This document shows positions 1 to 12,092 of a stretch of 64,000 nt of DNA, piece after piece; the first letter of the stretch is position 1, and each line of letters starts with the position of its first letter. Origin of the DNA: Epichloe hybrida (lineage: Eukaryota > Ascomycota > Sordariomycetes > Hypocreales > Clavicipitaceae); contig JAFEKR010000032.1 of assembly GCA_019022495.1 (NCBI GenBank), positions 434,001 through 498,000 on the forward strand, written 5' to 3'. Position numbers and translations under genes: made by a program. The notes under the pieces are model-generated. The model had not been told where the DNA came from and searched no databases. It saw nothing but the letters and a program-made list of their open reading frames with translations.

Positions 1-1508
1 GACTCAGATGGTCACTGCCACGCGCCAGGCTAACTTTGTGGCATAAAAAGAGTAAAAATGTGAATAGCTCCGGCGAGTGAGTGACAAGGCACTAAAAAGT
101 CTGATTAGCAAGAGGAATGCGACGCCAGCAAGACGCGATGGGTCGGTTGCCATCGTCTCAAAGGGAGCACTCCGATTCAGTGGAAACCCTTTTCCACATG
201 ATTCTTGGGCTGCTGAAGGTGAGTGGTGTATCATGTGCCTAGACAGACGTGTTACTCCGTAATAGTTGCGCCACGCAAATGCGTAGCTTCTGTCGGGTTG
301 TCGAGACGGGACGCGCGCGAACAAGTGATTCGACATTCGTCTTCTCACGTTCTCACCCACTTGAACAAAAGCGAACACGGAGTAGTAAGATCACCTGCAA
401 TTCCGAATGCCCCGTCTCTTGTGCGGAGTGCGGTGCGTGCAAAGTGCCTGAGACCACCATGCCTTCCTTGCCTGCTCCCCCCCCCCCCTCCGCCCCGCGC
501 GCCTCCAGGGTGCCTTCCCTCTTGTTGCCGGGCCAGTTGCCAGCCGACTGAGTCCAAGCAGACGGGGGCAACTGGGCAGGTACCTCCTGACTGTTCACCA
601 CAGACTCACTTCACTCCTTCTTCATTCACATCCATCAACCACTTCTTCCCACACGCCCCCCCATGTGCGGTCCAATCGAACACCGACCCGGTAGCCAGAA
701 GCATAAACACACATCCAGCACCATCCAGCACCAGCAGTGGCCCTTGCCTTGGCGCCTCGCAGCCAACCACAGCCCTGTTTGAACCTAGAACTCCGTCCAT
801 GACCCTCCACCAACCATACCACCACTTATGCCGAGACCGTCGTCCATTTCTCCCTCTGTCCCTCATCAGCCGAACAAGGTCTCTGATCTCTTTCGTTTCC
901 AGGGCCGCTTCGGGTCTTTCTGCCCTTTTTGTTTCTCAAACATGGTGCTACTTTAATGAGGACCCAGCTCTCGTACCCGTCATTTTGTCTGCTTGTTAAT
1001 AAAAATCATAAAGACGGCAAGAGGAGGAGGGGTGTTTGGAGAAGCCACACTTACACCGTGGAAGCCAGCCCCGAACACAAAAAGGCATTTGCGGCTTACA
1101 ACACTCACGACCCATTGATTTACCAGCTCGGCCTCCTTCCTTTGAATTTACTTGATTGCTCGGCTCGTTCAGAGCTTGCATGTCGCCGACAACCCTTCGT
1201 GCACATCCATCAGGACTAGGGAATGCCAGTTCCCTTCCTCATCACGACCCTGCTCGGTGCTATCGACGTCGCCATCTCCAAGTCACATTTCTGTGACTCG
1301 ACCTTCGGGGCCAACGACATTCGCCTACCCATTTCTCCTCATGTCTGTCAAGTTATCTTCTACGGCTCCGTTCCTGCCCTCATCGCCATCGTTGCACCTC
1401 GGCCGTCAACAAAACTCTGAATCTGGCCTCGTCTCGCCCAAGACATTATCCCGAGGACTCGCATCCACGAGCTCAGGCCACGGGCTTAAAACACCACCGG
1501 TAGACGAT
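1..1508. other. Intergenic region upstream of the Clg1-like cyclin gene
   Basis: No gene could be supported here. Several open frames cross the stretch, but their translations are low-complexity or look like frame shadows, with no recognisable domain. A C-rich run lies near 478-490, and the sequence from about 580 to 1430 is pyrimidine-rich, as is common in fungal promoters and 5' leaders. It probably holds the promoter and a long 5' untranslated region of the cyclin gene starting at 1509. A spliced upstream exon cannot be excluded. Confidence 0.5.
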
Positions 1509-3514
1509 ATGAGTGCTACATATCAGCCTGTTATGGCAGCGTACAATGGCCTTCCTCTTCACCCTTGCACCACAACTCTGTCTCAACCCAACCATCTGAA
1601 GCCTGTCATGGACGATGTCAGAACCTCTCAGCAGTACCGCTATCCAGCTCAACAGGTGCAGCTACAGCACAAATCACAGCACCATTCAACTTCGTCTCAC
1701 CTTGCGAATCCGACTGCCCTTCAAGTCGGCGGACCAGCGACTCCATCAACAGGCACCCCTGATACTCCCAAAATGGCGTCTAGAAGAGGGTCGGAAACCT
1801 TGATATATCACAGTCTTCAGCTACCCAAATGCATCAGTCCAGCTGGGGGCAGCCTCTCTGATTTTGCTGCACAGGTTATTGAATCCTTTCAGCACCGCTT
1901 CCCTTAATGCTGTATGTACTAACAAATCTTTTGACGCCACCAGATGACATGTTTATTCTGGTTCGAATCCATCGACGAATTAAGAAATGCCGAAACGATT
2001 CGATTGAAAACCCATCCTTCGTTGATTTCGCGACTGCCAACACTGGCTAGACCCCACGAGCAGTTTCAAAAATGGATGTACAATGTACTGTCCACCACAC
2101 AAGTCACGCAGAATGTCATTTTCCTGGCATTGCTCTTTATCTATCGTTTGAAAATGTCAACTCCGCAAATCAAGGGTCGGGCCGGCAGTGAATATCGACT
2201 GCTCACAGTGGCGTTAATGCTTGGCAATAAATGTAAGTCTGGCAAGGACACGCCAAAAATACTAGTTCATGTGTGGGTTATCTAACAGTAATGCTAGTTC
2301 TGGATGACAACACGTACACCAACAAGACGTGGGCCGAAGTATCATGTTTCGCCGTTCAAGAAATCCATGTCATGGAAGTCGAATTTCTCAGCAACATGCG
2401 ATACAACCTACTGGCCTCCAAAGAGGAGTGGGAACATTGGATCGTGAAGCTCTCCAGCTTCCACGAGTACTATGATCGTGCTTCAAAAGTGGCGGCATCA
2501 CCCATTCAGAAGCTTTCACCCACGCACGAAGCGGTGCATGCGCCCGTATTATCCCCTACCACGGGTGGATTCTTATCCTACACGCCTTCGATGAAGTCGA
2601 ATTTGTCACCCAATTCTCGACAATCACAAAACGTCTTTACCCACCAGACCAATGCAACATCTCCACTGGCCTCCAAAGTTTCGATTCCTCGACCTTCGAG
2701 CCGGAAGCGCAGCCCCGACACGGATTTGGCAGAACATCCAGCCAAACGACACATGCAATCTGTACAGGGGGCGCGTGCGTTGCAATCCATGCCCAGTGCA
2801 CGACTGAACGGGTCTCTCGATAGCACCAGATTGCCCGTTCCGCACCTTAGCCTTGTGACGAACCAGCAGCTATCGACTGGACACTTGTACTCACCCTCGA
2901 ACGCTGGTAACTCGCAACAAATGGTTTCGTTGCCTCCATTGCAGCCTGGTCTCCGAGCCATGTCTTCAGTATATCAAGCTAGTTCAGGAGCTGGAGGGGT
3001 GCAGCAGCCACAATCCGTCGTCCCTGTAAATGCAACAGCGCCAGCGCCAGCACCAGCATCAATACCACCAGCAGGAGCGTCCTATTCGATGGCTACGCTG
3101 CCAACACAGACATCCATTGGCTATGGTACTCCGACGAAGCATCACAGTCCCGGAAGACTGTTGCCCAACTATGGCTCATCGCCTCTTGTTGATTCCTTTG
3201 GACCGGGATCCGCTGTTCACACACCTGTGGTTCATACCCCAATCTCCAACTCTCCGAGCGTGTATTTGCAAGACAGGGCTAGTCCGTACAAGCCTATCCG
3301 TCACGTCAACCGTCTGCTGTACCCTCCGCCATCTGCATCTCTGGACCGCTATCATCTTTCGATACCAGTTCACCCTAATCAGATGCATTATCAACCAATT
3401 GGGCGCCGACATGACCTTCGAACTGGTGTTGTGCCGGAATTTGTGGTGTATAATCGGAGCCAGCAACAGACGTTGGCATCTCACGGCATGCCACCAGGAC
3501 ATTATCCATCCTAG
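1509..3514 (+). CDS. clg1: Clg1-like cyclin (Pho85-type cyclin family)
   Basis: Predicted 623-residue cyclin that would bind and steer a cyclin-dependent kinase, probably of the Pho85 class. Three exons are inferred: 1509-1874, 1944-2232 and 2298-3514. Intron 1 (69 bp) has a perfect TACTAAC branch site near 1917. Intron 2 begins GTAAGT and joins the conserved stretch LGNK to FLDDNTYTNKTW. The cyclin box spans about residues 123-265, starting MTCLFWFES. The rest, about 280-623, is rich in Ser, Pro and Gln and has a basic KRSP patch, so it is probably disordered and regulatory. The ATG at 1509 is the nearest in-frame one giving the short Ser/Gln-rich leader; an upstream start in the same open frame is possible. 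Family assignment is by recognition of the motif series and was not searched; the kinase partner is inferred. Confidence 0.82.
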
Positions 3515-4972
3515 GAAAGATGGCATTTCGGCCCCTGACTTTGGAAGACGTGTCATGTGGGTTGATCTCGGGACGGAGGCTACCCAGACGCTGAAGCACG
3601 ATGCTGCATCTTCCTGCCAGTTGGTCAAAGAAGGCACACTCTACACTACACGCAAGGGCTCTCAACCGTCGACTGCTCAAATGAACGCGGCTTTTTCGAT
3701 GTATTTTATGACTGTTTTTAGACACTGCGCCATTTTGCATGGTGTGGTATTAGCATGATAGGGCTTCGGCTGGCATGGACATAGGCGTTGGTGTGTCAGG
3801 AACATTGGCTGATTGGCTTTTTGGGGGGTTCTTTGAACTGCCCTGTACATTTGTTTGTTAAAAGGATATCCGCAAAGCAACCAGTGCATATGATTGGAGT
3901 TATTTGAGACATTTCATGGCTTGTCTTTGAAAACGAAAAGTCCTCTTCAGGTGATGTAATCATGGAAGAGGCCAGGGCGAAGCAGAGTAATGCAATAAGA
4001 ACACTGTTCGTAATACACAAAACTCGAAAAAGACTTACAGATTCGCCCGGCACCTTGCCGATGCTTCAACATTATGCCCACCAAGACAGATGGTACAAGG
4101 TCGCATGTCCCTGAGTGAGGGCCCTGCGGGTACATGTCTTTATGTGGGCGCTATGTGGGCGCCGTGGTGGCGGGTGTACATATGTACAATGCCGGGTATT
4201 CCAAGGGAGGGGATGGAAGGGGGCCGCCAACCAGCCGTCAGCCAACCACAAGCCTGTGTCAGGTCCAAGCAGCGCCACAAGCAAAGCAAAAGTGGCCGAC
4301 ATCTTGACTAAGCATCCTCCTCCCATCCTGATCGCTTGTTTGTGTGCACTCCGACCCTCCCTCAACATCCCATCTCCCTCAGGTCCGCAGCAAAGCGCCT
4401 TGGGCTGTCTTAGACACTCGCTCCAGCCAATATTTGATTTTCGAATCCTCGACATTTCGCCTGCCTCACATTCGCTTTTGCCCTGCAAGCGCCCGGCGGC
4501 ACGGTCGTCGAAATTTCCCCCTCGGCACAGCGAGACGACGAACACCACCGAGTGCAAAGACGATGAGGGCTTGAACATTTGGCATATAGATACAGTTTCT
4601 TTTCGAAATCGGCGTGGCATTCTTTGCCTGTTCCATGCGTCTAGCCTCAAAAGCAAGAAGTGACTTTCGTTCCTCGACCTGCGCGAATAATCGGCCCTCA
4701 TTGTTTGTACGAACTCTCGAATTCGCATAGCCTAGCCTTGCGTCTCCCCGGCTCAGTACACTTTTTTTTTTTTCTGTGTAGATGGTGGATTGAAGCGGGA
4801 CAGCGATTCTGCCACTTCCTGCACTCCCGAATCTTCGAATTTAAACGACGATAGGAATTAAGCTTGGATTACCAAAGGGCAGCATTATCCGGCCATCGAA
4901 CGGACCTCGCCTGTTCGATATTAGGGTCAAAAAGGAACCACTACAGTCAAAACTCTCAGCATATTGGCAACG
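3515..4972. other. Intergenic region between the cyclin gene and chs7
   Basis: Holds the 3' end of the cyclin transcript and the chs7 promoter. No supported gene. A T-run at about 4761-4772 ending in TGTAG could be a 5'-leader intron acceptor or simply a pyrimidine-rich promoter tract. Open frames between 4072 and 4728 have no recognisable similarity. Confidence 0.5.
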
Positions 4973-6135
4973 ATGTCAAGCTTCGGAGACTTCACCTCTA
5001 TCTGCGAGAATGCGCCGCTCCCGCTATGTGCAAACGTCGGGCCTACACTTCCCGCGACGAACCACGTGGGCATAGAGCCAGATTGTTATGCTCGCAACAT
5101 TGCGCTGGCCAACACCATCATCTTTGAGGGCGCTGCCTCTGCTATGCATATCGTGGCCCTTGTCATGACGATTGTGATGATTCTCCATGTTCGTAGCAAG
5201 TTTACGGCCGTCGGCCGAAAGGAGATTCTGTCCTTCTTCTACATCTATATGCTATTGACCTTCATCTCGTTGATTGTTGATGCCGGAGTTGTCCCGCCAG
5301 CTAGCGGTCCGTTTCCGTATTTTGTCAGCATACAGAATGGTCTGAGCAGCGCACTCATAACATGCCTCCTTATCAACGGGTTTGTTGGATTCCAGCTGTA
5401 CGAGGACGGCACGCCCCTATCCGTTTGGATGATGCGCGTCTGCTCTCTGGTGGCCTTCATCATCAGCTTCCTCGTCTCCCTTGCGACTTTCAAAGGATGG
5501 GCTGGTCTCAATCCAACCAACACGGTGGGCTTGTTCGTCGTTCTCTATCTTCTCAACGCCATTGAGCTGTTCATCTATGTGGGCATGCAGGTTCTTCTGG
5601 TTTCTAGAACCCTGCGCGACCGATGGCCCCTCGGGGATATTGCCTTTGGCGTCTTCTTCTTCGTGGTCGGCCAGGTCATTCTCTACGCGTTCAGCAGCAA
5701 GATTTGCAATTCATTGAGCCACTACCTCGATGGACTGTTCTTTGCCACTGTTTGCAATTTGCTCGGCGTCATGATGGTGTACAAGGTACGATCTCCATTC
5801 CCTTCCGCTTCTTGTTATATAGTCTTCCATCATATGGAGAGTTGTCTGATACATACAACTGTACTGGCACGTTTCATGTCGTTGAACACCATCATGAATA
5901 ACCTCCTCCCCTCTCTTCAATAACAATGCAGCTCGACGGGTACCTGGCTAACTTGGATTCGCAGTACTGGGACTCCATCACCAAAGAAGACTTGGAATTT
6001 TCCGTAGGAACACGGATGAACAACTGGGAAGTCAAAGAGCTCTTGCAAGAGGACGAGCGCCGAGCCACCGTTTACACGGAAGATCCGTACGGCCCTTACT
6101 CGCCCTCATCTCATCGTTACTCTGCAAAGTACTGA
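4973..6135 (+). CDS. chs7: Chitin synthase export chaperone Chs7
   Basis: Predicted 327-residue endoplasmic-reticulum membrane protein of the Chs7 family, which is needed for chitin synthase (Chs3-type) to leave the ER. Two exons: 4973-5785 and 5965-6135, with a 179-bp intron whose donor is GTACG and whose branch site is CTAAC near 5947. Splicing joins MVYK to YWDSITKEDLEF, a strongly conserved stretch of this family. Seven hydrophobic segments are visible at about residues 50-75, 84-105, 115-137, 150-170, 182-207, 220-240 and 249-271. The Cys-containing N-terminus (FTSICENAPLPLC) and the C-terminal ending RYSAKY are also typical. Length fits the family. The first ATG of the frame, at 4973, starts MSSFGDF, a usual Chs7 start. 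Confidence 0.95.
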
Positions 6136-8837
6136 GCAGGACGTCGTCGACGGGATTGATGCATTATAAGCGTATATGCTGTGCAAGTTTTCGTAACTTT
6201 TATTTTGGTTTCAAGGGTTTTTTTTATTTTTATTTTTTTTGGGGGGGAAGGGGCATTTATATATTGGGGATTTCTTTTGCTGTAGGCATGTCAGCATTCA
6301 TCCTGTCGCATGCCCGACTTGTTCATCCAAGCGACGTACTATACTCTGTGCACTCAGTACTGTAATCAGTTTAGATTGTATCTTCTTTTCTCGCGGTTTT
6401 TTTCTTGGGTATCTGGCCTCCGAATTTGCTTTTTTTTTTTCCTGTATGAACCGCTTTTTGTAAAGCTGGGTACGGTAGCGGCCAACCTTATGAGCACGAC
6501 TTAAGAGAGAGAGGCGTTATTGATAGCAAAGAAGTACAGCATAGTTTCATGAGAACACGTAGATCAAGCGCAAAAGGGAACTGATTGTTCCTAGCGATTC
6601 GTCACATGTCTTCCTATTCAGCGGTTCGGTGATGTATGCAGATGGACGGGACAATTGGGCGTGCGCCAACATGCCAGATGCTGCACAAGGTATCAAGTCA
6701 ACGAGACATATTCATTCATTGCGTGTTTGGATTTGGCCTCTACGTGTCCCAACGTTTACTCCGTTGCCGTCCGACAAGACATGTCGTATCTGTACAGGGT
6801 AAATCCAAAGCATTGGCCATATATGTAACTTGCCCGTACTTGTACTGTTGGATGTCGACTTATCCCCCGCGTATGCTCTATGAGATGGAAAGCTACTATT
6901 ATTGGGCGCAACAATTCCAGAAATATGTATCTGCGCTGCAACAGAACAGCACAGTACAAGTCCAAGTGCACTGCCCAAGGTTCCGAAGGTAAAAGTGAAG
7001 ATATCGGTCCAGCAACGACAGAAGTTGGTGTTCCGTGCTGCATTGTTATATCACATTTCTCTCCATGTCTCACCCGACTGCGCGTTGGTCAACGTTGATG
7101 TGATATCAATGTTTCCTGTCAGCGTTAGCCCCAAATGCAACTATCAGGGTGGTCAAAGGAGCCTCTTGGTCCTTTTAATTTCTCCTGACTGTCCTTTTCC
7201 CAGGACAACCTTGGTAAACTTGTAGGGAGCTATTAATGAGAAGGCTTTCTTTCTTTTCTTGAACCACTGCTCCTGTTAATATATATAACGGTACATTTAT
7301 TCCTCTATAAGTGTGTACATCCTGACCAATATAAGGCTCCCCCTTACTCTCGGCCCGTTGGCTCCGTAGAGCCATTCCAGTGTTTACTATTCATTCATCG
7401 CAGCTCAATGGCATGGAGCGAAGAGCGGCGGCAAGTCGGAGCTGATTCCAAAGACTACGACGTCGAACCCCTGGCGAGTCAGTCTGAACAGGCAAGGCCT
7501 TTTCCTACCACCGTCTTTGAAATGCCAAAAGAAACAAACGTACTTGCTCAGCCTGTCTCTGCCAGTCCCTGCTCGCTCTGTCGTGTGTTACATTCTCTCC
7601 GTCTTACATTTTCACTTCCCACTTCATCATGAACGTTTTTCGCCCATCCCCTTCCCCCCCTCCTTCTCCTCGCTTGCCTGCTGCATTGGCATCAGCCAAC
7701 GACGCTCCTGGTCCCAGACCAGACGGATACCCGAGCGAGAGAGCGGTCAAGGGCGAAAGTCGTTCTGTGTGATTGCAAAGGGCGGCCGAACCAAACTGTC
7801 GGGACCTGCTGGCCACTCACAGCGTCGTGTTGGCTGCAGAGTTTGCCTTTGGCCGGGGTTTGGTTGTTTTGGGTTTTGGCCAGGCAGACGTTGGTCAGAC
7901 AGACAACAGACCGGGTCGTGACCCCCCCTTCTTCCCCCCCCCTCCATCTTCTTGATTGTTGGTGACGGCAAGGCCCTTGCGGCGGTCACTACATGGGCCT
8001 GTTATATGCCCATGCGATCTGCAGAGCTGCAAGTACATACGTCTTAGGAAGATGCCCTTGTTTTCATTGGGTTTCCCTACAACACACGGCCGGAATTATT
8101 GTACAAATGTTCATGGAAGGGGGAATTAAGAGGAATTAATTGTTGGCAAGGAAGTATGGAGATGGAGGCTAGGATAGTAAATACCTAAATGAAAACAAAG
8201 TCTCTTTCAGTGGCGCTTAATCCCCTGTCCTGTCTGCGTGCAACTCTCTATACATCGCGCTTATCGATTATCTCAGACAGGGAACGCGTACATTACGCCG
8301 TCACTGACCGTGTGGATGGGGGCCTGTGGGGCCCAATAGGCCGACCAAGCTTTAGGACCTCCAAGGAGATAATCCAGGGGGTAGTTTGTATGCTTCTACA
8401 TAATCTGTACTGTACATGTAGATGTCACTGTCACTTGTGGCGCCTTACGGAGTTGCATATGAATCGTCACGTCACCAGAAAAGAGATCCGACGGCCCGTC
8501 GGCGACACTTGGAAAGACATGGGGAGGGGCCAAGAGCGACCGGGGGGTTGGGGGTTGGGGGTTGTCGGGCGTGCCCCCACGACAGAAACAACGCAGACGT
8601 ACTCCGTGCTCCAGGCAGACGACGCACGGTGTGCCGCACCAAAGTCGGTCGCTTGTTCTCCGACCTATCATCTAGCGCCGAACCGCACAATCGGAACCAA
8701 ATCAAAAGGCAGAGCTTGGCAAATACGGGGAACTTTGTCGCCCTGCTTGTCTCGCCATTGGTCAAGTTGCGCCAACATTGCGAAACATTTCCCAACTAGA
8801 CAAAACCTGACATGTCACCGACCGAAATGCACCATTT

Positions 8838-8865
8838 GCTCATGCTCATGCTCATGCTCATGCTC
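8838..8865. repeat. Hexanucleotide tandem repeat (GCTCAT)
   Basis: About four and a half copies of GCTCAT in tandem. A related, less regular run (CTCATCATG units) lies near 9446-9485. Confidence 0.85.
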
Positions 8866-9028
8866 GTCTCAGCTTTGCACACAATGCAACATTGTGTTAT
8901 TCTCACTCCATCTCTTTGGGAGAAATGAGATCGATGGGGGGGGCAAGTCCAGGACCTTGATTTGGACTGCAGCATCCATCATACATGTAATTGAGCAGCG
9001 CTGATCACAGCATCAGCTACCACTGCGC

Positions 9029-9154
9029 GGGCTTACTAGTATATTGCATGATAACTCAATGTGTCATTGTGGGTTTACTAGTAAATTGCATGATAACTCG
9101 ATGTGCTATTGTGGGCTTACTAGTAAATTGTATGATAACTCAATGTGTTATTGT
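9029..9154. repeat. Three 42-bp direct tandem repeats
   Basis: Three contiguous units at 9029-9070, 9071-9112 and 9113-9154, each 42 bp. They start GGG(C/T)TTACTAGTA and end ATTGT, and differ from each other at a few positions. The unit length is a multiple of three and one frame reads through all copies, but flanking sequence gives no gene. Confidence 0.9.
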
Positions 9155-10060
9155 GGTGAGAAATTTTGAGTCCAGGAGCTTCTTATGCCAATCAAAGCTC
9201 GGACGCCAGCCAGGGAAGCACGAGACCCCTCAATAAGTTGCTCATAATTCTCACAGGCCAGGGAATCTGTAGCATAAAAGACGTTGCTGCCAACTAGGCA
9301 AGTAGCTCGCCAGGTATAGATATGCCAAGCATTGCCCCGAATCAGGGTTGGGCTGTAATGGGAATGGGCCGAGCGGCTCTGCAGAGATGGGGGATAATGG
9401 GTCGTAGGTCGTGTACTTCTCTTATTAGGGTGAATAAGTCACTCATGCTCATCATGCTCATCATGCTCATGCTCACATGCACATGCTGTTATGCCCACCG
9501 CATGCGCACGCTGTGGAACCTACCTCGCCGTGTCGCCCGTCGCCATCACGGAAACGTGTGGATGGAACAATGACGGGACAAATCTCTCTCCAGCCTGCTG
9601 TACGCTCACATGGCACATGGACAATCCAAGTGTCTTCTACCGAGTGCGGAAGCACAGCTTGATGGAAATAGCCATGCAGCGTGGCTTGGAACTCACTTGG
9701 CCGGCAGTTGCATGACATGGAGCATTTTCATCTTCTCTAAATTGAGTTGGCCGGCTAGGCATAGACATATCATTCTAGAGCATGTATGTAAGACGCAAGA
9801 AGACATATATTTCTTCCCAATTCAGCTTGCTGCAGCTGCTAGTCCGTACGAAATCAACGACTCACTCATCAGTACTTATGGGTGGGCCCTGGTCCCTGAC
9901 TGACAAAGGAAAGATCCGAGATGGCTGCCTTCCTTCTGTGACTTGGCACAATCAATGCAGGCTTGCTGAGGACAGCTTGAGTTAACATCGGCCGAACCCG
10001 ATCGAGATTGGAACGTGCTTTCCCTGTTATCTTGCGCCCTTGAAAAATCTTCCGGAGACG

Positions 10061-10090
10061 GCATCGCATCGCATCGCATCGCATCGCATC
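10061..10090. repeat. Pentanucleotide tandem repeat (GCATC)6
   Basis: Six exact copies of GCATC followed by GCAC. A simple microsatellite in gene-free DNA. Confidence 0.92.
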
Positions 10091-12092
10091 GCACATGAGC
10101 ATGTACTTTGTGTGCCGTCCATGGGTAGCGTTGAGTCCAGCACGTCATCTAACAATAGATATAGCATGTAATGGTGTGTGTAACATAGGAAAAAAAAAAA
10201 AAAAACGCTTGATACCGAGTACAACAGGGATGCAATTCAACAACTACCACTACCGGGGCCCCTGTTTATACCAGACGAGGAAGGGCAGTGGGGTGTGGTG
10301 TCAGGGACGTGGCGCTAACAAGACAAGTAGATAAGGCCTGCGTGCAGTGCTCTCTTCTTATGTATGCTGGCTGGTCACAACTTGACACGACGCGACTTGG
10401 GGACATGGGGGGTGTAGCATGGGGGGGTGTATGTAGGTGGGGTGCACAGGAGAGGAGACATGACAAAAGTACTACATAATTCGTCTATCGATCATGAGGC
10501 TGGTTTGGATCATCGTAGAGAAGTCATGGCTTTGCAATTTGCAATCTCGTTGTTATTTGTTCATCTTCTTCGGCACACTGGTTGACCTGCACTGCCCCAC
10601 TGCAAAGTCTGCAATTGCAACGGACCTTCATGGAAGGTGAATTAGACCCATGCTCCGATTAGTTATCATATTATGAGAAACTCCCCATGCTCGGTCCTCC
10701 GTGCTCCCATCGGCTCTGTATGTACGGATTACGTCCGCACGTTGGCTGGCTACACAATGCAGCTGCGAGGAACCCTCCGTGCGACGGATGGTTTCCGCGC
10801 CTGCGCCCCTGCGCCCACGCCCCACGCCCCCCACCCCAGTAGCCACCCCCCCCATGTCGACGATGCGTAGATGGATGTCTGGCACGTAGTAATCGGTAGA
10901 TACAAAGTGAAGATACTGTTGAACCTATGATCTAGGCGTACAAAAGGAAGGTTCGTGTGCTTCCCTTATATGGATAAGCCCTAGTCATGTGCGATCATCG
11001 GCGTGGCCCGAGCTTATTAACAGCGCAAACCATGGCAAAAAAAAAAAAGGGTATTTGAGGCAAAATCCGCTGCTTCGCCGTCGATCCAGGTAGGCAATGA
11101 GCTTCCACGCAGGGCAGGGCAGTATGTGAAGTCGAGGCCGGAGAGAAGTCGAGCGGAGATTTTTACCATTTACTCAATCGATCCGAGAAGGAGTGGCTCC
11201 TCGTCTGTCTCCCTGTAACCTTTGTCGTTATAGGTTCCAGTTTTCATGTTCGCGTTGGGCAGTGCTTTTCTCCAGCAAGGCAGCAGATTCACTAGAATCC
11301 CACCTTTCCCACATTCTCTACTTGCACCGCACTGTATCCCAGCTTCTTGATTGCTGTTGCGTTTTTCCCTTGCTGGGGTTATTTTTTTTCTTCTTCTTCT
11401 TCCGTTTGACTCCCAACCTTCCTCTCTTCCGCGTGCTCCATTAAAAAAATTTCTTGTGCTCCAAGATAGAACCCGTCGATCAACCATCTGGATTGTTCTC
11501 GTTCGCTCATCTCCCTTGCACCTACACCTACGCTGCATCGTCACTGGCCGTATCCGTGTCATAGACGGCGAAAAGTGAGGGCAGTCGTCAGTCGTATTCT
11601 AGCTGGAGAGCGCGCGTATATCACGGACATAGCAAAGAGGCCCACCCTCCTGAGCATCAACATTCCTGGCGTCTTGGTCCTTTGGTTCGGTTGTATGTAT
11701 CCAATTGTCTGGGGCACAGGAAGACGCCGTATTGTTGTTGCCCTTGTTGTTGGCTTGCTACCCGCCCCTCTTCCTCCTGCGAGCACGAGAAGCAGAGATC
11801 TGGCAGCTTGAGGCCTGGCAGCTTGAGGAGGCTTGAGGGCCTGAGGCTTGAGGATTGCTTCAACGCGCCACTACGGCAAACAGGGCTGGGCCGGGCCACA
11901 TCCAAGACGGGCGAGTGGGCGCCTTCCCAAGCCGTCAAGTGCCATCTTCCCCTAGCTTGACACCTGCATGGGCATCCGCCTGGGCGACCCAAAGTGCCAT
12001 CCATTGACCATTCATCACTGCCAACATTGAGCCAGACAGCACGAGACTGGGCCCAGGTATATGCGTGCGGCGGCCGACTTTCATCAGCAGAC

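Larger units (their letters stand above)
6136..12092. other. About 6 kb gene-free region with simple repeats
   Basis: No supported gene in almost 6 kb, which is long for the left compartment. It includes homopolymer runs (T and G near 6218-6247, A near 10191-10204), several short tandem repeats listed separately, and open frames whose translations have no domain and atypical composition. It probably holds the chs7 terminator, a long promoter for the DUF3716 gene and perhaps noncoding RNA, but nothing in the sequence proves transcription. The last few hundred bases (11,380-11,440) are pyrimidine-rich, as in fungal promoters. Confidence 0.5.

Noticed and set aside
223..999. 258-codon open frame on the + strand
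   Set aside because: Low-complexity Pro/Ser/Thr-rich translation, no domain, overlapping frames on both strands; probably promoter DNA.
8189..9004. 271-codon open frame on the + strand
   Set aside because: No domain, passes through microsatellites (Cys-Ser repeats from GCTCAT), composition unlike the neighbouring genes.
9029..9154. CRISPR-like array
   Set aside because: Units are contiguous with no spacers, only three copies, and the genome is fungal; a plain tandem repeat.
11994..12092. N-terminal extension of the DUF3716 protein
   Set aside because: The frame is open but begins at GTG, not a usual nuclear start codon; ATG at 12093 preferred unless an upstream exon exists.
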